NCBI GenBank assembly: GCA_964058805.1 | Contig: CAXKVV010000478.1 | Location: 1-32,140 of the forward strand | Reading direction: 5' to 3' | Origin: Schoenoplectus triqueter | Lineage: Eukaryota > Streptophyta > Magnoliopsida > Poales > Cyperaceae | DNA: 32,140 nt | Part shown: positions 18,900 through 30,463 of the stretch, piece after piece | How the letters are laid out: every line of letters begins with the position of its first letter | How positions within the stretch are numbered: the stretch's first letter is position 1 | Position numbers and translations under genes: made by a program | Notes under the pieces: generated by a model | Told to the model about the DNA's origin: nothing | What the model saw: only the letters and a program-made list of their open reading frames with translations | Databases searched by the model: none

Positions 18900-20257
18900 T
18901 TAATTAACAGTACTAAATTTTAGTAATGATAATTAAAATGAAAGTTGATAGTCTTAGAGAATGCATGTTTTATGTATTGGTCATTTTGGCCGGAGGAGGA
19001 TTAATTACGACATAGAGAGGCAAATAGCTTAGTAACGCAAGTAGCAGCTAACTTTCAAGAGGTTATGAGTTCAAGTCTTCGCGGACACCTGAAAATTTTG
19101 AGTTTTAGGCTCTCATTTTTCCATCAAAAAATTATGAGATGAAGAGGGATAATCGATCTGATGGAACCATTGAAGAGGTTAGTTTGATAGATAAGCATGA
19201 ACACAGGCCCATGAATCATAACGTAGGTTAGGCTTATTCATTGCAAGCTGTATACTTAGTGGAATTTGGAAACAACTGGCAAAGACTTAGTCAGCACAAA
19301 TTTTTGATAAAAAACATAGGAGTCTGGCTTTGCAATTTTACCAATTAGAAAAGAGTTTTATAAGAAGTGATCACTAACTTAGAGTAGGGGGTCAGTGAAT
19401 TTGGAAGTAGATGTCATCTCAAAGGAGATAAAATGTAAGAAATGAAGAAAAGTAAAAGAAAATTGGGAAAATCCAGAAACACAGTTGCTCCACTATAACC
19501 ATCTCTCTTAGCAGGATGAGTGCTGATATAATTATACACTCAACCTGGTGGATCTCTCTCTTCGCAGACCACAACACAAATTCTGTTGACATTATTATCC
19601 GCCTCCATTTCAGCTGCTTGTTGCTGATGCAAATGTAATGCATTGCATCTGCCATCATGAATTGACCTCACTGTGGTTAGTTCCTATAGGCTTCTTGTAA
19701 TAGGTCCTTGATTTGCAGTTTACACTGCAAACTGGCTAGTATGTGATGCGCGCACATTCTCCAGATGTGATTTACATAGGTAATGTATGATTGTGAGCTG
19801 CCATCTTCTCTTTATCAGGTCATAAAAATCTTGTGTTTCACTATCCACCCACTTGGATGCTTGCATCTGAAGCTGCTTAAATCAAGTGCAAAACTTTACA
19901 GTTTACAGCTATTGTGGAAAGGAGGCAGCTTGCAATGTTATGCTGTGCCCAATTCTGATTTATTGTGTAGTTGTTTTGTTCTACTTTATAATTTATCTAG
20001 AGATATGGGCTTATTTTGGTAGTTTGATTTGAGATGCGCTAAACATAATATGTTGCTTTATTTTTTAATTTCATATACAGTGTATGTGCTGCTATGGAAA
20101 TCTTAATAGCAATTTGGATATGTAATCTAACAATGTGCTTGTAGCTTGTTGTTATGAAGCTTAATAAGATGTCTTATAAAGAATTACTAATCTAGATAAT
20201 AATATTGAGATTCGAATAATTTCGATACAATGAATTAAAAAAAAAAAACATACGCTA
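18900..20257. other. Region downstream of the CC-NBS gene, no gene seen
   Basis: I looked for the missing ARC2 and LRR parts here and found none. Open frames at 19419-19658 (minus) and 19783-20022 (plus) have no recognisable domain. A tRNA-like A/B-box arrangement lies at 19025-19077. Confidence 0.45.
19025..19077 (+). repeat. Possible tRNA-derived SINE remnant (A box and B box)
   Basis: TAGCTTAGTAACG (19025-19037) resembles a polymerase III A box and GAGTTCAAGTC (19067-19077) a B box (GGTTCGANTCC type), about 30 nt apart as in tRNA genes and SINEs. No tRNA cloverleaf can be folded with confidence and the 3' end is unclear. Confidence 0.3.
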
Positions 20258-20418
20258 CAGATTTTTGAGATATGTGTAAGAGAGGTTTGCTGTAAAAAAA
20301 AACAGCTTGTCAGTTCTAAGAATTCTATTGTATGCAGCAAACCAAATGTAGAAGGATAAACTCAAGGGGCCTCTCAGTTCCAGATTTTTGAGAAATGTGT
20401 ATAAGAGATTTGCTGTAA
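20258..20418 (+). repeat. 38-bp imperfect direct repeat
   Basis: CAGATTTTTGAGATATGTGT...TTGCTGTAA at 20258-20295 recurs as CAGATTTTTGAGAAATGTGT...TTGCTGTAA at 20381-20418, 123 bp apart. No coding role seen. Confidence 0.7.
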
Positions 20419-21840
20419 GAAAGTTCTATGCAGATGCTGCAGTGAATGAGCCTTTTTTGTCCCTGATCCAAAGAATGCTATCTGGTAGGTTGCTGTGCAG
20501 ACTTGTCTGTCTAATGTTAAAGCACCACTATGAAATAACCAATGATTTATTCCGCTATATGCAACAATTGTAAAAATTTTGTATTTTATTTTTAAAATCG
20601 TACATTTAGATAATTATAATGGCAAATAGCTAAATTGATTGAGTTTAAAATGACATTTATTCAATTTTCTTTTTTTTGAAGGAGGAGGCAATAAATTACC
20701 CATTTTACATTAAAAAGAAAAAGATTTACAATAATGAAAATAGAAAAGAATATAGAAGAAAAAGAGAAGAATTTACTAGAAATGTACCAGAGAACCAGAA
20801 ATAAAATAAAAGTAAGTAAAGTTAAAAATAAAAGTGAAACTGATTAACGTCGGTGATAGTCTGATAGATGAGGTAGCGGATCATCGTCGCTGTACACAGG
20901 ATATGGAGGCGGATTGTCATCGCTGACGGTGATCGGAGGCTCTGTACATGGGTCAAAGGGTTGTCGTCGCTGACGGTCTCTGTTGTACACGTCGAAGGAT
21001 CTTGTCGCTAACGGTCGGTATTGTATGCGGTCGGAGGTGCTGCACATATTTCTTGTAGAGGAGAAGTAGGAGAAAAAGGAGGGTAGGAGAGGAGAAGAGG
21101 AGAAAAGGGAGGAGGAGAGAGCAGGAGGGGAGAAGAAGAGAACAGGAGGGGACGGGGAAAACCGGCGGAGCCTCCCCCACTTACAGTCGCACTCTCAAGA
21201 TAAAGAAACAGTCAAACATGGTAACAAAGGTCAAGAGGAAGGAAGATCGGAGGCAAGACATCAGGTATTCAGGTGTGAGAAAGGAAATCTTGTTGTATGA
21301 AAGGACAAAATTATCCTTTTTTGTAATTTTAATTGACCGCTTGTTAGCCCATTGTAACCGGCTAGCACCTCTCAGAATAATTACGAGTCATCCGATCAAA
21401 AATATCTAATGGTTAGAAATTCTAGTCCTCATTAAAGCATCCCTCAGAATAAAAAGTTTAAAACAACAGCCACCTCTACTTTCTCTGTTATGAACTCTGC
21501 ACTGCTCTGATTTTCGGGTAAGGAAATGCATTACAGCTTTTGTAAGAAATCTAACACGACTCCGCACCAAAATTAGAAACTTGGTGTGCATAGAGAATAT
21601 TATACCGTAGCAATTTACTTGCATGCCCAAATAAATTAACTATCTTGCATAATGTGTAAATGCAATTGCTACTCAGACAACCATCTAGGTAGCATAAATA
21701 GCTATTTTTGCGCTGCTTCAATAGATCCATAGTAGGAAGAAAAAACGAAGCACAACTGCAACTGCACAGGTAAAGAGTTAAAGACACTTGATGTGAAATT
21801 GAATGCTCAACAAGTCACATATATAATGGGAGATAGCAAA
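20419..21840. other. Intergenic with a GC-richer repeat patch and a purine-rich tract
   Basis: No supported gene. Around 20881-21015 a degenerate unit of the form TCRTCGCTGACGGT recurs (20917-20930, 20964-20977, 21004-21015, with a partial copy at 20881). It is followed at about 21055-21165 by a run of GGAGAAGAGGAGAAA-type purines. Open frames on the minus strand here are low complexity. The rest is AT-rich without features. Confidence 0.45.
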
Positions 21841-22135
21841 ACTCGATCTGACCTTAGAAGTTCTTTCGATTTTCTCTTCTGAATTCGATTTGATTTTTAA
21901 AAAAAAATCAAATTTATTTGTTTTAATCTGAACTTGACTCGATCTGAGATCAAATATTATGTATTTTAATCAAAACAAATCAAAGATCTAAAAACTAATA
22001 TATAAATTGATCCAATCTGTTCTGATTCTAAACATGATCTGATATAGTCTGATCCTTCTTTTAGAAAATCAAACTGACCTAATCTGATCGAATCATATCC
22101 ATCTGAATCCAAACCCGACCTGTCATTACCACGTG
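21841..22135. mobile_element. Diverged repeat of the TCGATCTGA / CCCGACC family
   Basis: Starts near GGGAGATAGCAAAACTCGAT and ends near AACCCGACCTGTCATTACCA, with many CTGATC/GATCTGA units between. It looks like a diverged relative of the repeats at 16394 and 28604, with weak terminal inverted repeats (GATAGCAA... versus GTGGTAATG... in reverse). Borders are inferred. Confidence 0.4.
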
Positions 22136-23419
22136 GGTCATCGGATATTCTGATGTCCTCAGTTTAACAGAAAAATGTTCCTATTATAATAAATATAACC
22201 AAAACGAACGTGGTTTCCTGATTCAAATTAAAGAAGGAAGAATCATACTCTATCCAATACTCCACTCGATATGCATCCTTATTACAGAAAAATCAAAAAT
22301 GTTTGCAAGACATGCACATCCAAGTGAAAAAATATTGCATCTCTCTTAGATCTTGAAATATTAATATCGATTTCCCAAAATATTTAGATATAGAATTTTA
22401 ATTATTGTAAAAAAAATGTTACTACTGTCTCTCTCTCTCTCAATCTCAAAAAAAAGCCAAAAGAAAATAAAAGAAAAGAGAGATGGTGACTGTTGTCTGG
22501 TTAGTGCGGAATCAATTATTTTCACTCAATTAGTGACCATGATCTTTGTGAGGAACAGCATCTTTCTTTCTTTTTCCCCTTTTTGAGGAAATCTCATTGT
22601 AATTTGCTTGTTGAGAATACTTTGATGCGGCAACATCCTGGAGATCACAATAAAGCTTCATATGCTCTGATTATTGCATGATTAGAAATCTAACGGTCTT
22701 TTATGTCTCCAAATATCATGCCTAAGCCAAAGAGTAAAATCGTCGATCCATCATCGAGTGGATTGAAAATTGACAGCAGCATATGTAAAGGTAATGAGGT
22801 ATCCACAAGAAAATAGGATATAGGGAACCATGTACACATTGGTTTGCCTCTCTATCAGCAACGAATCTAATACTTGTATGATGCTTAACCTTCCATTTCT
22901 CAATTGATTTTTCTCATCTAACATCTCAAAATCATTTCCCTTGACATCTTGCAATTCCTGCTGCCACAAGGTTTTTTGAGAGAGAATCCTGCTGCCACAA
23001 GTTAGTGTGCTCCATCGTTCTTATTGCTGTAAGTTCTCAACAGTCCTTATTTTTTAAATTAAATAGCTATCAACCACAAGTTAGTGTGCTTGACATCTTG
23101 CCTCAATTTCAAACTTGTTTATCAATACTTTCCTTTGAAAAATCCAAAGAAATAAATAAAAAGATACAAAGATCACAGATCAGAACAAAGAAAACATCTA
23201 GATCTTATCTTTCTAGTCAGCTCTGACCTTTTATCTCTGCTTCAGAATCTGATCTGTACTCCACATCAAAAAAAAAAGGGAAATTTTTTACTTCGTTCTA
23301 GTTCAACAAAAGAGAATTCTTTAGCTAGAAATTTACCAAATTCCCCTCACAAATTAAATAATAAATAAATTAATGAAATTGAACTAACAATGGTTTCTGA
23401 TATATTTTAGCAATCCAAC
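22136..23419. other. Upstream region of the CC-NBS-LRR gene, with interleaved duplications
   Basis: A short (TC)n run lies at 22428-22441. Between 22940 and 23101 three short repeats interleave: CTTGACATCTTGC (22940-22952, 23089-23101), TCCTGCTGCCACAAG (22956-22970, 22987-23001) and CCACAAGTTAGTGTGCT (22995-23011, 23074-23090). TATATTTTAG at 23401-23410 could be the acceptor of a 5'-UTR intron just before the ATG. No gene seen. Confidence 0.5.
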
Positions 23420-26203
23420 ATGGATCTGATAAAGTCCGTAACAGAAATTGTCAGCCCCTTGGTGCCTTGGGCTGTCAAGCATATTGCCTACCCCTTCACC
23501 ACAAGCACCAACATAAAAGCCTTGGAGTCTGCCACTTAAGGCTTAGCGATTCGAAAAGAGGATGCCAAAACTGAGATAACAAATGCCGAGCGGGTAAATG
23601 GTGCTCCAACAAAAGAAGCTGAAGAATGGCTAAGGCAGGTAGATACCATTGAAAAAGAAGCAGAGGAGATCCGTGAAAAATATCGGCAAATGTGTCGATG
23701 CATCTTGAACATCTCTCCTAATCTTTGGTCAAGTTACAAAATTAGTAGAAGTGCAGCAATGAAATTAGTGGAGGTGAAGAGTCTATATGATAAGAAAGCA
23801 ACTATTGAAGTGATTGTTCAGATGCCACCACCTCTGGCCCAGGAGATACCAGCCTCCGCATCAAATTCACCCTATCTCGAACTAGCAATTCAAGTTATCA
23901 AGGATGATGCGCATAATATCATTGGTATTTGGGGTATGGGTGGAGTAGGGAAGACACATCTCTTGAAGCAGATCCCTAAAGCGCTTCTAAAAGATCATGC
24001 ATTCGAAGTTATGGTTTTTATCACATGTTCCAGAGAATGTTCTGAAGAAAAGGTTCAGAATGAAATAATCAACAAGCTTGGCTTGCAGAAGAATGATAGC
24101 ATGGAGCAGAAACAGAGCATAATACACAATTTCTTGAGCCAAAGAAGCTTTGTGTTATTGCTGGATGATTTATGGAACCGTGTAGATCTCGAAACAATTG
24201 GGATCCCCAACCTAATGAGTAAAAGAAAAGTTGTTTTGACGACACGATCAACAGAGGTATGTGGCCAGATGGAGGTACGAAAAACGATCAAAGTGAAGGT
24301 TTTGAGTGAAGATGATGCGTGGTCCCTCTTCAAAGAGAAAGTGACTGAGGAGACTATCAATTCAGATCCACTCATACAACAACGTGCTGTGGAAGTAATG
24401 AAGGAATTAGGCTGTTTGCCATTGGCTCTCATTACTGTTGGAAGAGCTATGTATGATAAAGTGGATCTCAGTGAATGGGAGCAAGCCATTATGCTACTTA
24501 AACAGGCACGTATGTATGATCTTGAATCCTCATGTTCCAATAATTCGATTTTCCAGAAATTGAGATTTAGTTATGACAGTTTGAAAAATGATACTCTCAA
24601 ACAATGTTTGTTGCATTGTTCATTATGGCCTGATGACTACCTGATAGATAAGAACAGACTTGTGGAACTTTGGATGGGGTTAGGCTTGATTAATGAATCA
24701 GAGATAAACTTAGCCTACGACACTGGGTACAGTCACATAAGGAGATTACAAGCTGCATGCCTATTGGAAGAAACAGATGATGATGACATGATTAAAATGC
24801 ATGATGTGATTCGTGATATGGCGTTATGGATTTCAAGTAACCAAGGAGTGCAAAAGTACAAATGGATTGTTCTAAGTGGTCCATACAAGCAGCACCAAGT
24901 GATACAAGTGCCACATGACACGGAAAAACTATCATTGATACATTCTAACTGGTCGATCGACTTTCCAACGGAAGTTTCCTTTTCCATTCCTGCGTCCTCT
25001 ACCAAGCTCTCCACACTTCTTCTTTCTAACTGTTTTCATTTAAGAACCCTTCGGCTTGAGTTGTTTTCTGACCTAACTGTTCTAGACTTGTCCGGAAATT
25101 TTCAGTTGGAAGGCTTTCCCATTGAGATATGCAAACTAGTGAATCTTCAGTTTCTCAACTTATCAGATATTTCTGGGGCATTGCCGAATGAATTTGAGAC
25201 CCTTATTAATTTAAAATATCTGATAATGAGGTCTAATTGTACCATTCCGGTAGGGCTCCTATCCAAACTGAAAGCATTGCGAGTGCTCAATACTTCAGGT
25301 GATAATGTTCCAATGAGGTGTTACTTAGGAGATTTTTCATCCTTAAAAGATGAATTGCAATGTCTTCCTGAATTTCAAGCACTTGGAATTAGCATTCATA
25401 ACATGCATGATTTTCAAAAGTTATCTCAATCATCAAGCATGCCTGTAAGATGGCTCAGTATCATAGATGTGAATGAAAAAGGTTTCTTATCCTTTACAAA
25501 TTGTTTTCTCGGGAACTCTCAATTGCAAATCAAATTAAGTTACCTTATTATAAGAGGCAGGAAAATTGAGTGGGTGAAATTTGAGAAAACAGGTGATGAT
25601 CAAAGCAATTATCACCTTAGAAGACTAGAGAAAATGTCTTTTTACAGTGCGTCGAATATGGAAGGAGTAGTTTGGAAGGGTCTAGACCCAAAGGATGTTT
25701 TTCCCAGGCTGCAAATTTTGTGTTTTGCTTGCTGCGATAAACTAAAAAGCATTTCATGGATTGTTCATCTCCCGTGCATTCGAGAACTGTCAGTAAATGG
25801 TTGCCACAGTATAAAGCGATTGATCAGCATTAATGAGCTGAACAATGGTACTGGACTTATGGTAAGTCAACCTTCCTTCTCTTTTCTAAAGAAAATTACG
25901 TTACAAGCAAATTTTGAACTGGAAAGTATTTCCGATCCCATGATAACTCTCCCTGCTTTGGAATTTTTCTCTGTTCATGGATGTAACGAGTTGAAGAAAC
26001 TGCCATTCAAAACCAGCAATCCTCCAAAAAAATTACAGTTAGTTGGCACTGAAGAGTGGTGGAATAATATTGAAATGGAGAATAATAGCCACAGATCTTT
26101 ACTCCGACCCTTTTTCGAAAAACGAGATATTGTAAATCAATATGTGAACTTTGCAGCTTTCAAATTCATGTACACCCTACGGGCTACGATTGAAAATTGT
26201 TAG
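23420..26203 (+). CDS. CC-NBS-LRR disease-resistance protein (RPS2/RPS5 type), with an in-frame stop at codon 40
   Basis: From ATG 23420 the frame encodes MDLIKSVTEIVSPLVPWAVK..., the usual start of this class. It meets TAA at 23537-23539 (codon 40), then runs open to TAG at 26203, 927 codons in all. The next in-frame Met is codon 91 (23690), giving 837 aa without most of the coiled coil. Positions from that Met: P-loop GMGGVGKT 82-89, RNBS-A VFITCSRECSEEKVQ, kinase-2 VLLLDDLW 155-162 (non-TIR), RNBS-B VVLTTRS 181-187, GCLPLALI 241-248 (GLPLA variant), RNBS-D CLLHCSLWPDD 306-316, MHD 370-372. LRRs follow from about 420 (LTVLDLSGN, LQFLNLSD, LRVLNTSG), then the common CNL ending EEWWNNIE. Every nucleotide-switch motif is kept, so the stop looks recent, or the gene is used from codon 91. 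Closest relatives in the window are the two upstream loci. Confidence 0.85.
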
Positions 26204-26230
26204 AGGGTGTATTTCGTGAGTGTATAAAAA

Positions 26231-26413
26231 TTTTAATCTTAGATTCTCAATTGTTGGATAAATTAACTAGTGTATGCATGGTCTATGTTTCTTAATGCTT
26301 TAATTTTAAACTCATGTAACTACAGTGCATTTATTTTATGTATAACTATTGTGTAGTGTGTCACGGTGAACTATTATTTGAATTTTAATTGTAATCCTGA
26401 TTCATAATAAATG
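26231..26413 (+). repeat. 3' flank of the CC-NBS-LRR gene, repeated at 29.3 kb (copy 1)
   Basis: Starts 28 bp after the stop codon and is probably 3' UTR. Shared with 29322-29514 in the same orientation: TTAGATTCTCAATTGTTGG, ATTTTATGTA-ACTATTGTGTA and CCTGATTCATAATAAATG. Similarity ends at 26413. Confidence 0.8.
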
Positions 26414-26486
26414 TCCACCGGCTTCTCATCCCTACGAAATTATTTCTGATATTTAGAGTGTCAGGAACATGTTTCAGCAATCATAT

Positions 26487-26670
26487 AACATATTAAATGT
26501 TTATTGTACTTATACTGTGTCGTTTTAAATTATGTTGTGTTACCCCACGAAATTATTTCTTGTATTTGTATGTCTAACATATTAAATGTTTATTGTACTT
26601 ATACCGTGTCGTTTTAAATTATGTTGTGTTACCCCACGAAATTAGTTCTTGTATTTGTATCTGTATGTCT
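26487..26670 (+). repeat. 89-bp tandem repeat
   Basis: AACATATTAAATGTTTATTG starts at 26487 and again at 26576. The two units are nearly identical through TACCCCACGAAATTA-TTCTTGTATTTGTA. A partial third unit (CCCTACGAAATTATTTCTGA) lies upstream at about 26430. Confidence 0.85.
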
Positions 26671-28603
26671 GGAATAGTCGAACTGCCTTCACCAAATAAT
26701 TAATTTATGAGAAGGGATCAGCACATCAATGTCACTAATTTATTTTTCAATCTATTAACTTAATTTTTTATTTCAAATTCAAATTGTTGATTTGTCTAAT
26801 TTTCTAATTAGATGTACGTTCATTAAATTTTATGATTTTCAGAAGTTATTTTATAATATATCAAATGATAACAAAATGAGTGAATCTAATTAATTATGAT
26901 TGATTAATTTTTATGCATTTTTTTTGTCACCATTTGATCTATCATAAAATGATCTCCAAAAATTATGATATTTACAAGCATATATTTATAATAAAAATGA
27001 ACAATATCAACAATTTGGGTCTGAAACTTGAGTATTAAATTTTAAAATATAAATTAAAAAGTAAGTTTGTAGCATCGAATGTCACTAAAATTAATGGTAT
27101 CGGATCTCTTCTTATTATTGAGAATAGAAAGTTGCTTCTTTTTTCCTCTTAATTGTAAAATTACGTTTGTTAATTATTTGAGATGAAAGTCTCCGGCGAA
27201 GGTGATTTTATGAGAGAGGAATGGGTACTCTTAATTGACATAAAAATAATAGAATGCAATTTTGGAAGTAGTGAGGCAGCCGCCGATTTTTTGATATTAA
27301 TAACAAAATAAAAATCGGTAAAATATGAGAACAACAAAGACATCTATTTTGTAGGTGAAATATGGACACCTATTTTATAGGTGGATAGATCGTTTAAGGT
27401 TGGACACCTATTATAAAGGTACATTCTTACTTTTCATTTCTCATACTTATTCCTGCCACCAGATCAAATAATTGTGAATCGAATGAGTAATGAAAATCAG
27501 TCGAGAGAAATATCAGAGAGCAACCTAACTGATTAGTTTCTGTATTTTTTTCAATAAAAATTTATATTATGTAAATTATTTCATTATGTGTTCTCATATA
27601 TGTCTTGCAAATTGTATAAATTTATAATTTTTTATTTGTAAATATATATATTATCATTAGATGTACCTTGAATATAATAAATTTTAATTATTTTTATTAA
27701 TTAAATTTTCATAATGATTTTAATTGTGGTATATGCTGGTGGTAACATTATTGTAGGACCAATGAGTGTCGATTATGACACTCATCTGATATATTTTTTC
27801 AAAAAAAATGAAGAAATATGTTTCGATGATATTAAAAATATAATATATAGATAACTTGGATTAGTGAAGAGTTAGTATTTTTTGAGTACAACAAGTGGAA
27901 GTAATTGTCAATTTTATTTAATTTCTATTCAAGACGAGAATGATTGGCAAATAATATTTTAAATGACAATAGCATAAATAAATTGTAGAATGATTAAACT
28001 ATATATTGAGGTAATACCAAATGATAATATGATTTTTTTTTCAAAAAGCTTATTTGAAATCAGCAATAGAATCAAAGAACTCTACATGTCTCAACAAACC
28101 AACCACAACAATGGATTTAACTAGATTCTCAAAAATTCAATCTTGAAGAATGAAGATCCCCAATCTGACACCTACTGAACTAACAAAAATCCTGACTTGA
28201 ACCCTTATAGCTCTCATGTAAGACATTCATCAATGATTGTTGATATGATAGAATATGATAGAGAAAGATGAGAAGAAATCTATGGTGAACACATTGAGCG
28301 TCAATTGATTACGAAAAAAATTTCAAAAAGCATCACCTTATATGTAATTTTGGTGATATTTATGATATAAATGAAATAAATATTTTATCATAGATTCAAG
28401 ATAATAATTCTATATCAGAAAGTTAAATATTTAACTCTAACAAATATTTACAATGAGCAATTAATGACTAACATAGAAAACACAATGATCGAAATAGAGA
28501 GTAGTAAATCAATATTGGTGATGGTATGTAAAGATTTCAGATTTTTTTTTTTGGAGGTTATATGTTGTGTGTGGACAATTCATTTGGGCTATTAAGATTA
28601 GAG
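26671..28603. other. AT-rich intergenic stretch, no gene seen
   Basis: No supported gene. A small cluster of CACCTAT/ATAGGTG units lies at 27340-27420: near-copies at about 27341-27357 and 27405-27420, and a perfect 7-bp-arm palindrome CACCTAT-TTT-ATAGGTG at 27367-27383. The rest is AT-rich. Confidence 0.45.
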
Positions 28604-28800
28604 GTGGCAGATTTTGATTCGACCCGAGAAATCCATTTGATCTATCCGGATTCGAACCCGAACTCGATCTGACTCGACCCGATCCGAGATTAAATGACCT
28701 TCAATCCAATTGAAACTATCAAAGATATGAAAAAACATATGTAAATTCACTTGATCCGACCCGACCCTGACCAAACCCAACCCGATCTGATATGATATAA
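28604..28800 (-). mobile_element. Repeat with CGACCCGACC-type ends (hAT-like MITE family), copy 2
   Basis: Starts ATTAGAGGTGGCAGATTTTG, like copy 1 at 16394, while its core (about 28680-28750) matches the core of copy 1 in reverse complement. Shared ends with an inverted core mean both copies are bounded by terminal inverted repeats and inserted in opposite orientation. No coding capacity. Confidence 0.6.
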
Positions 28801-29321
28801 AATATCACATGATAATATATATGTCATTCTAATATGAAAAATATCAACAAATGCAAGATTAATTATAGATGCTATATCAGATATAATTTCACATGATTTA
28901 TGTCAACATTTAATTTTCTTTCTTTGATATAGCAAAGAAATAGAGAGAAATACAAAATAGTAGATGTTATTGTATTCATCTGATTAGTCAAAATTAATAT
29001 AAATCATTAGATAAGAAATATTTTGGGATATAAAAAATTTGAAAGAATTGATAGAAAATGGACTCATTCAATTCTTAGTTGTTTTATATAATAATACAGA
29101 TTTATGATCAGCATGTGATAATTAAAATAATCTTTGAGTATCCATAATATAATTGGTTAGAGAAATGGAGATGTTATGCATACAATATAATACTGTATGC
29201 AATATATTTTTGAGAACTTTAATATTTTTTTGTATAACGATAATTGAAGAATTCTACTGATGTTCTCACTTTTCAAATTGCAATTCATGATCGAGTAGTG
29301 CAAGTACGTTGTGATTGTTTA
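28801..29321. other. AT-rich intergenic stretch, no gene seen
   Basis: Nothing recognisable. I looked for LRR coding sequence just upstream of the duplicated 3' flank at 29322 and found none. Confidence 0.45.
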
Positions 29322-29514
29322 AACTTTCAAGATTAGATTCTCAATTGTTGGCGAATTAATGATTATATGCTTGGCCTTTGTGTTCAAGTGCTCTAGTTCC
29401 GAACTTATGTAAATTACAGCGCATCTATTTTATGTACCACTATTGTGTACCGTGTCTTGGTGAACCATTATTTTGATTTTTAATTTTTAATTGCAGTCCT
29501 GATTCATAATAAAT
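29322..29514 (+). repeat. Orphan copy of the CC-NBS-LRR 3' flank (copy 2)
   Basis: About 190 bp similar to 26231-26413 in direct orientation, with small indels, ending at the same TTCATAATAAATG. No resistance-gene coding sequence precedes it. Most likely the 3' UTR remnant of a lost paralogue, or a product of unequal exchange. Confidence 0.8.
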
Positions 29515-30463
29515 GACCAAAGTTTTTGACCTAATTTTATAGGCCATTTGGTAAGCCCAAAGTTTTGACGTAATCAACATAGTCAAAATGGCCATTCCTC
29601 ATTTTTGTTCGTTTGTAGAACCTAAGCACAGTAGTACTATGAAACGCAAAAAGGAAAAAAACCAAACACATTTTTAAACGTTAATTGATTTATTGGAGTA
29701 TGAAGTTGTTTTTTTTTGCTATACCGTTCTAGTTTATTTAAAAAAATCAACAACGATTTGAAGTTGTAATATTAAATTATCGCAGAAAAAAGTAACCCAA
29801 TTAGATTCACTCAGCCACTGCAATCCAGCAAATCAGCTGAAATTTCAACCACCCTTATGACTCCCAGACCTAAATTGTTTTACTTGCGTAGTTCCTGCAC
29901 TATTCAATATATATAACTAAGGGCTAGGCCCCTTATTTTTCCTCAAAGAAAGTCCATGTACTGCTGTTGATTGCTTTGCACCAGAAAACTGGAAGTCTTG
30001 AAGGAAGTGAACTGAAAAAATTTTATGGGTACATAAACGGTTCAGAAAGGCTAAAGGATTCTCAGAACTGGTACCTAGAATTGAATCTTAGTTCATGTCA
30101 TTATTACTATTACTTAAAGATGGTACTGATTATAAATATTGGACATCTGCTAATAGCATAACTTTTCTACTATTTTAATTAAGAAAATTGTTCTACTAAA
30201 AGAAAATAAAACAACTAACAGCTGACCTGACAATCAAAGGAATCTTCAACCAGAAGTGGTCTGGTACATCAAATACAAAGCTCAGAAACCCTTAATCATA
30301 TTAAGTTGGCTTATGCCATTTTACATGCAGGCATCAGAACTAGTTGAAAACACTTAATCCAGCATAAAGATCTCCTTAACAAATACAATATTACAAAACT
30401 ACTAATCCGCTATAAAGCTAGTCCCTCAACATAAAAAAAGAGCGATCAATAAAACTAGATTTT
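29515..30463. other. Region between the orphan 3' flank and the CIPK gene
   Basis: No supported gene. The frame at 29967-30161 (ALHQKTGSLEGSELKKFYGY...) has reasonable composition in its first 40 codons but no domain I recognise. Sequence up to about 30300 may include the 3' UTR of the minus-strand kinase gene. Confidence 0.4.

Noticed and set aside
19025..19077. Functional tRNA gene
   Set aside because: A- and B-box-like sequences are present but no cloverleaf or anticodon stem can be built; treated as a possible SINE remnant.
20953..21180. 75-codon minus-strand frame rich in Leu, Pro and Ser
   Set aside because: Product of the purine-rich tract on the plus strand; low complexity.
24055..24540. 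161-codon open frame on the minus strand
   Set aside because: Antisense shadow of the NB-ARC coding region; no domain.
29967..30161. 64-codon frame starting MIALHQKTGSLEG
   Set aside because: No recognised domain, no splice or promoter support; kept only as a note in the intergenic entry.
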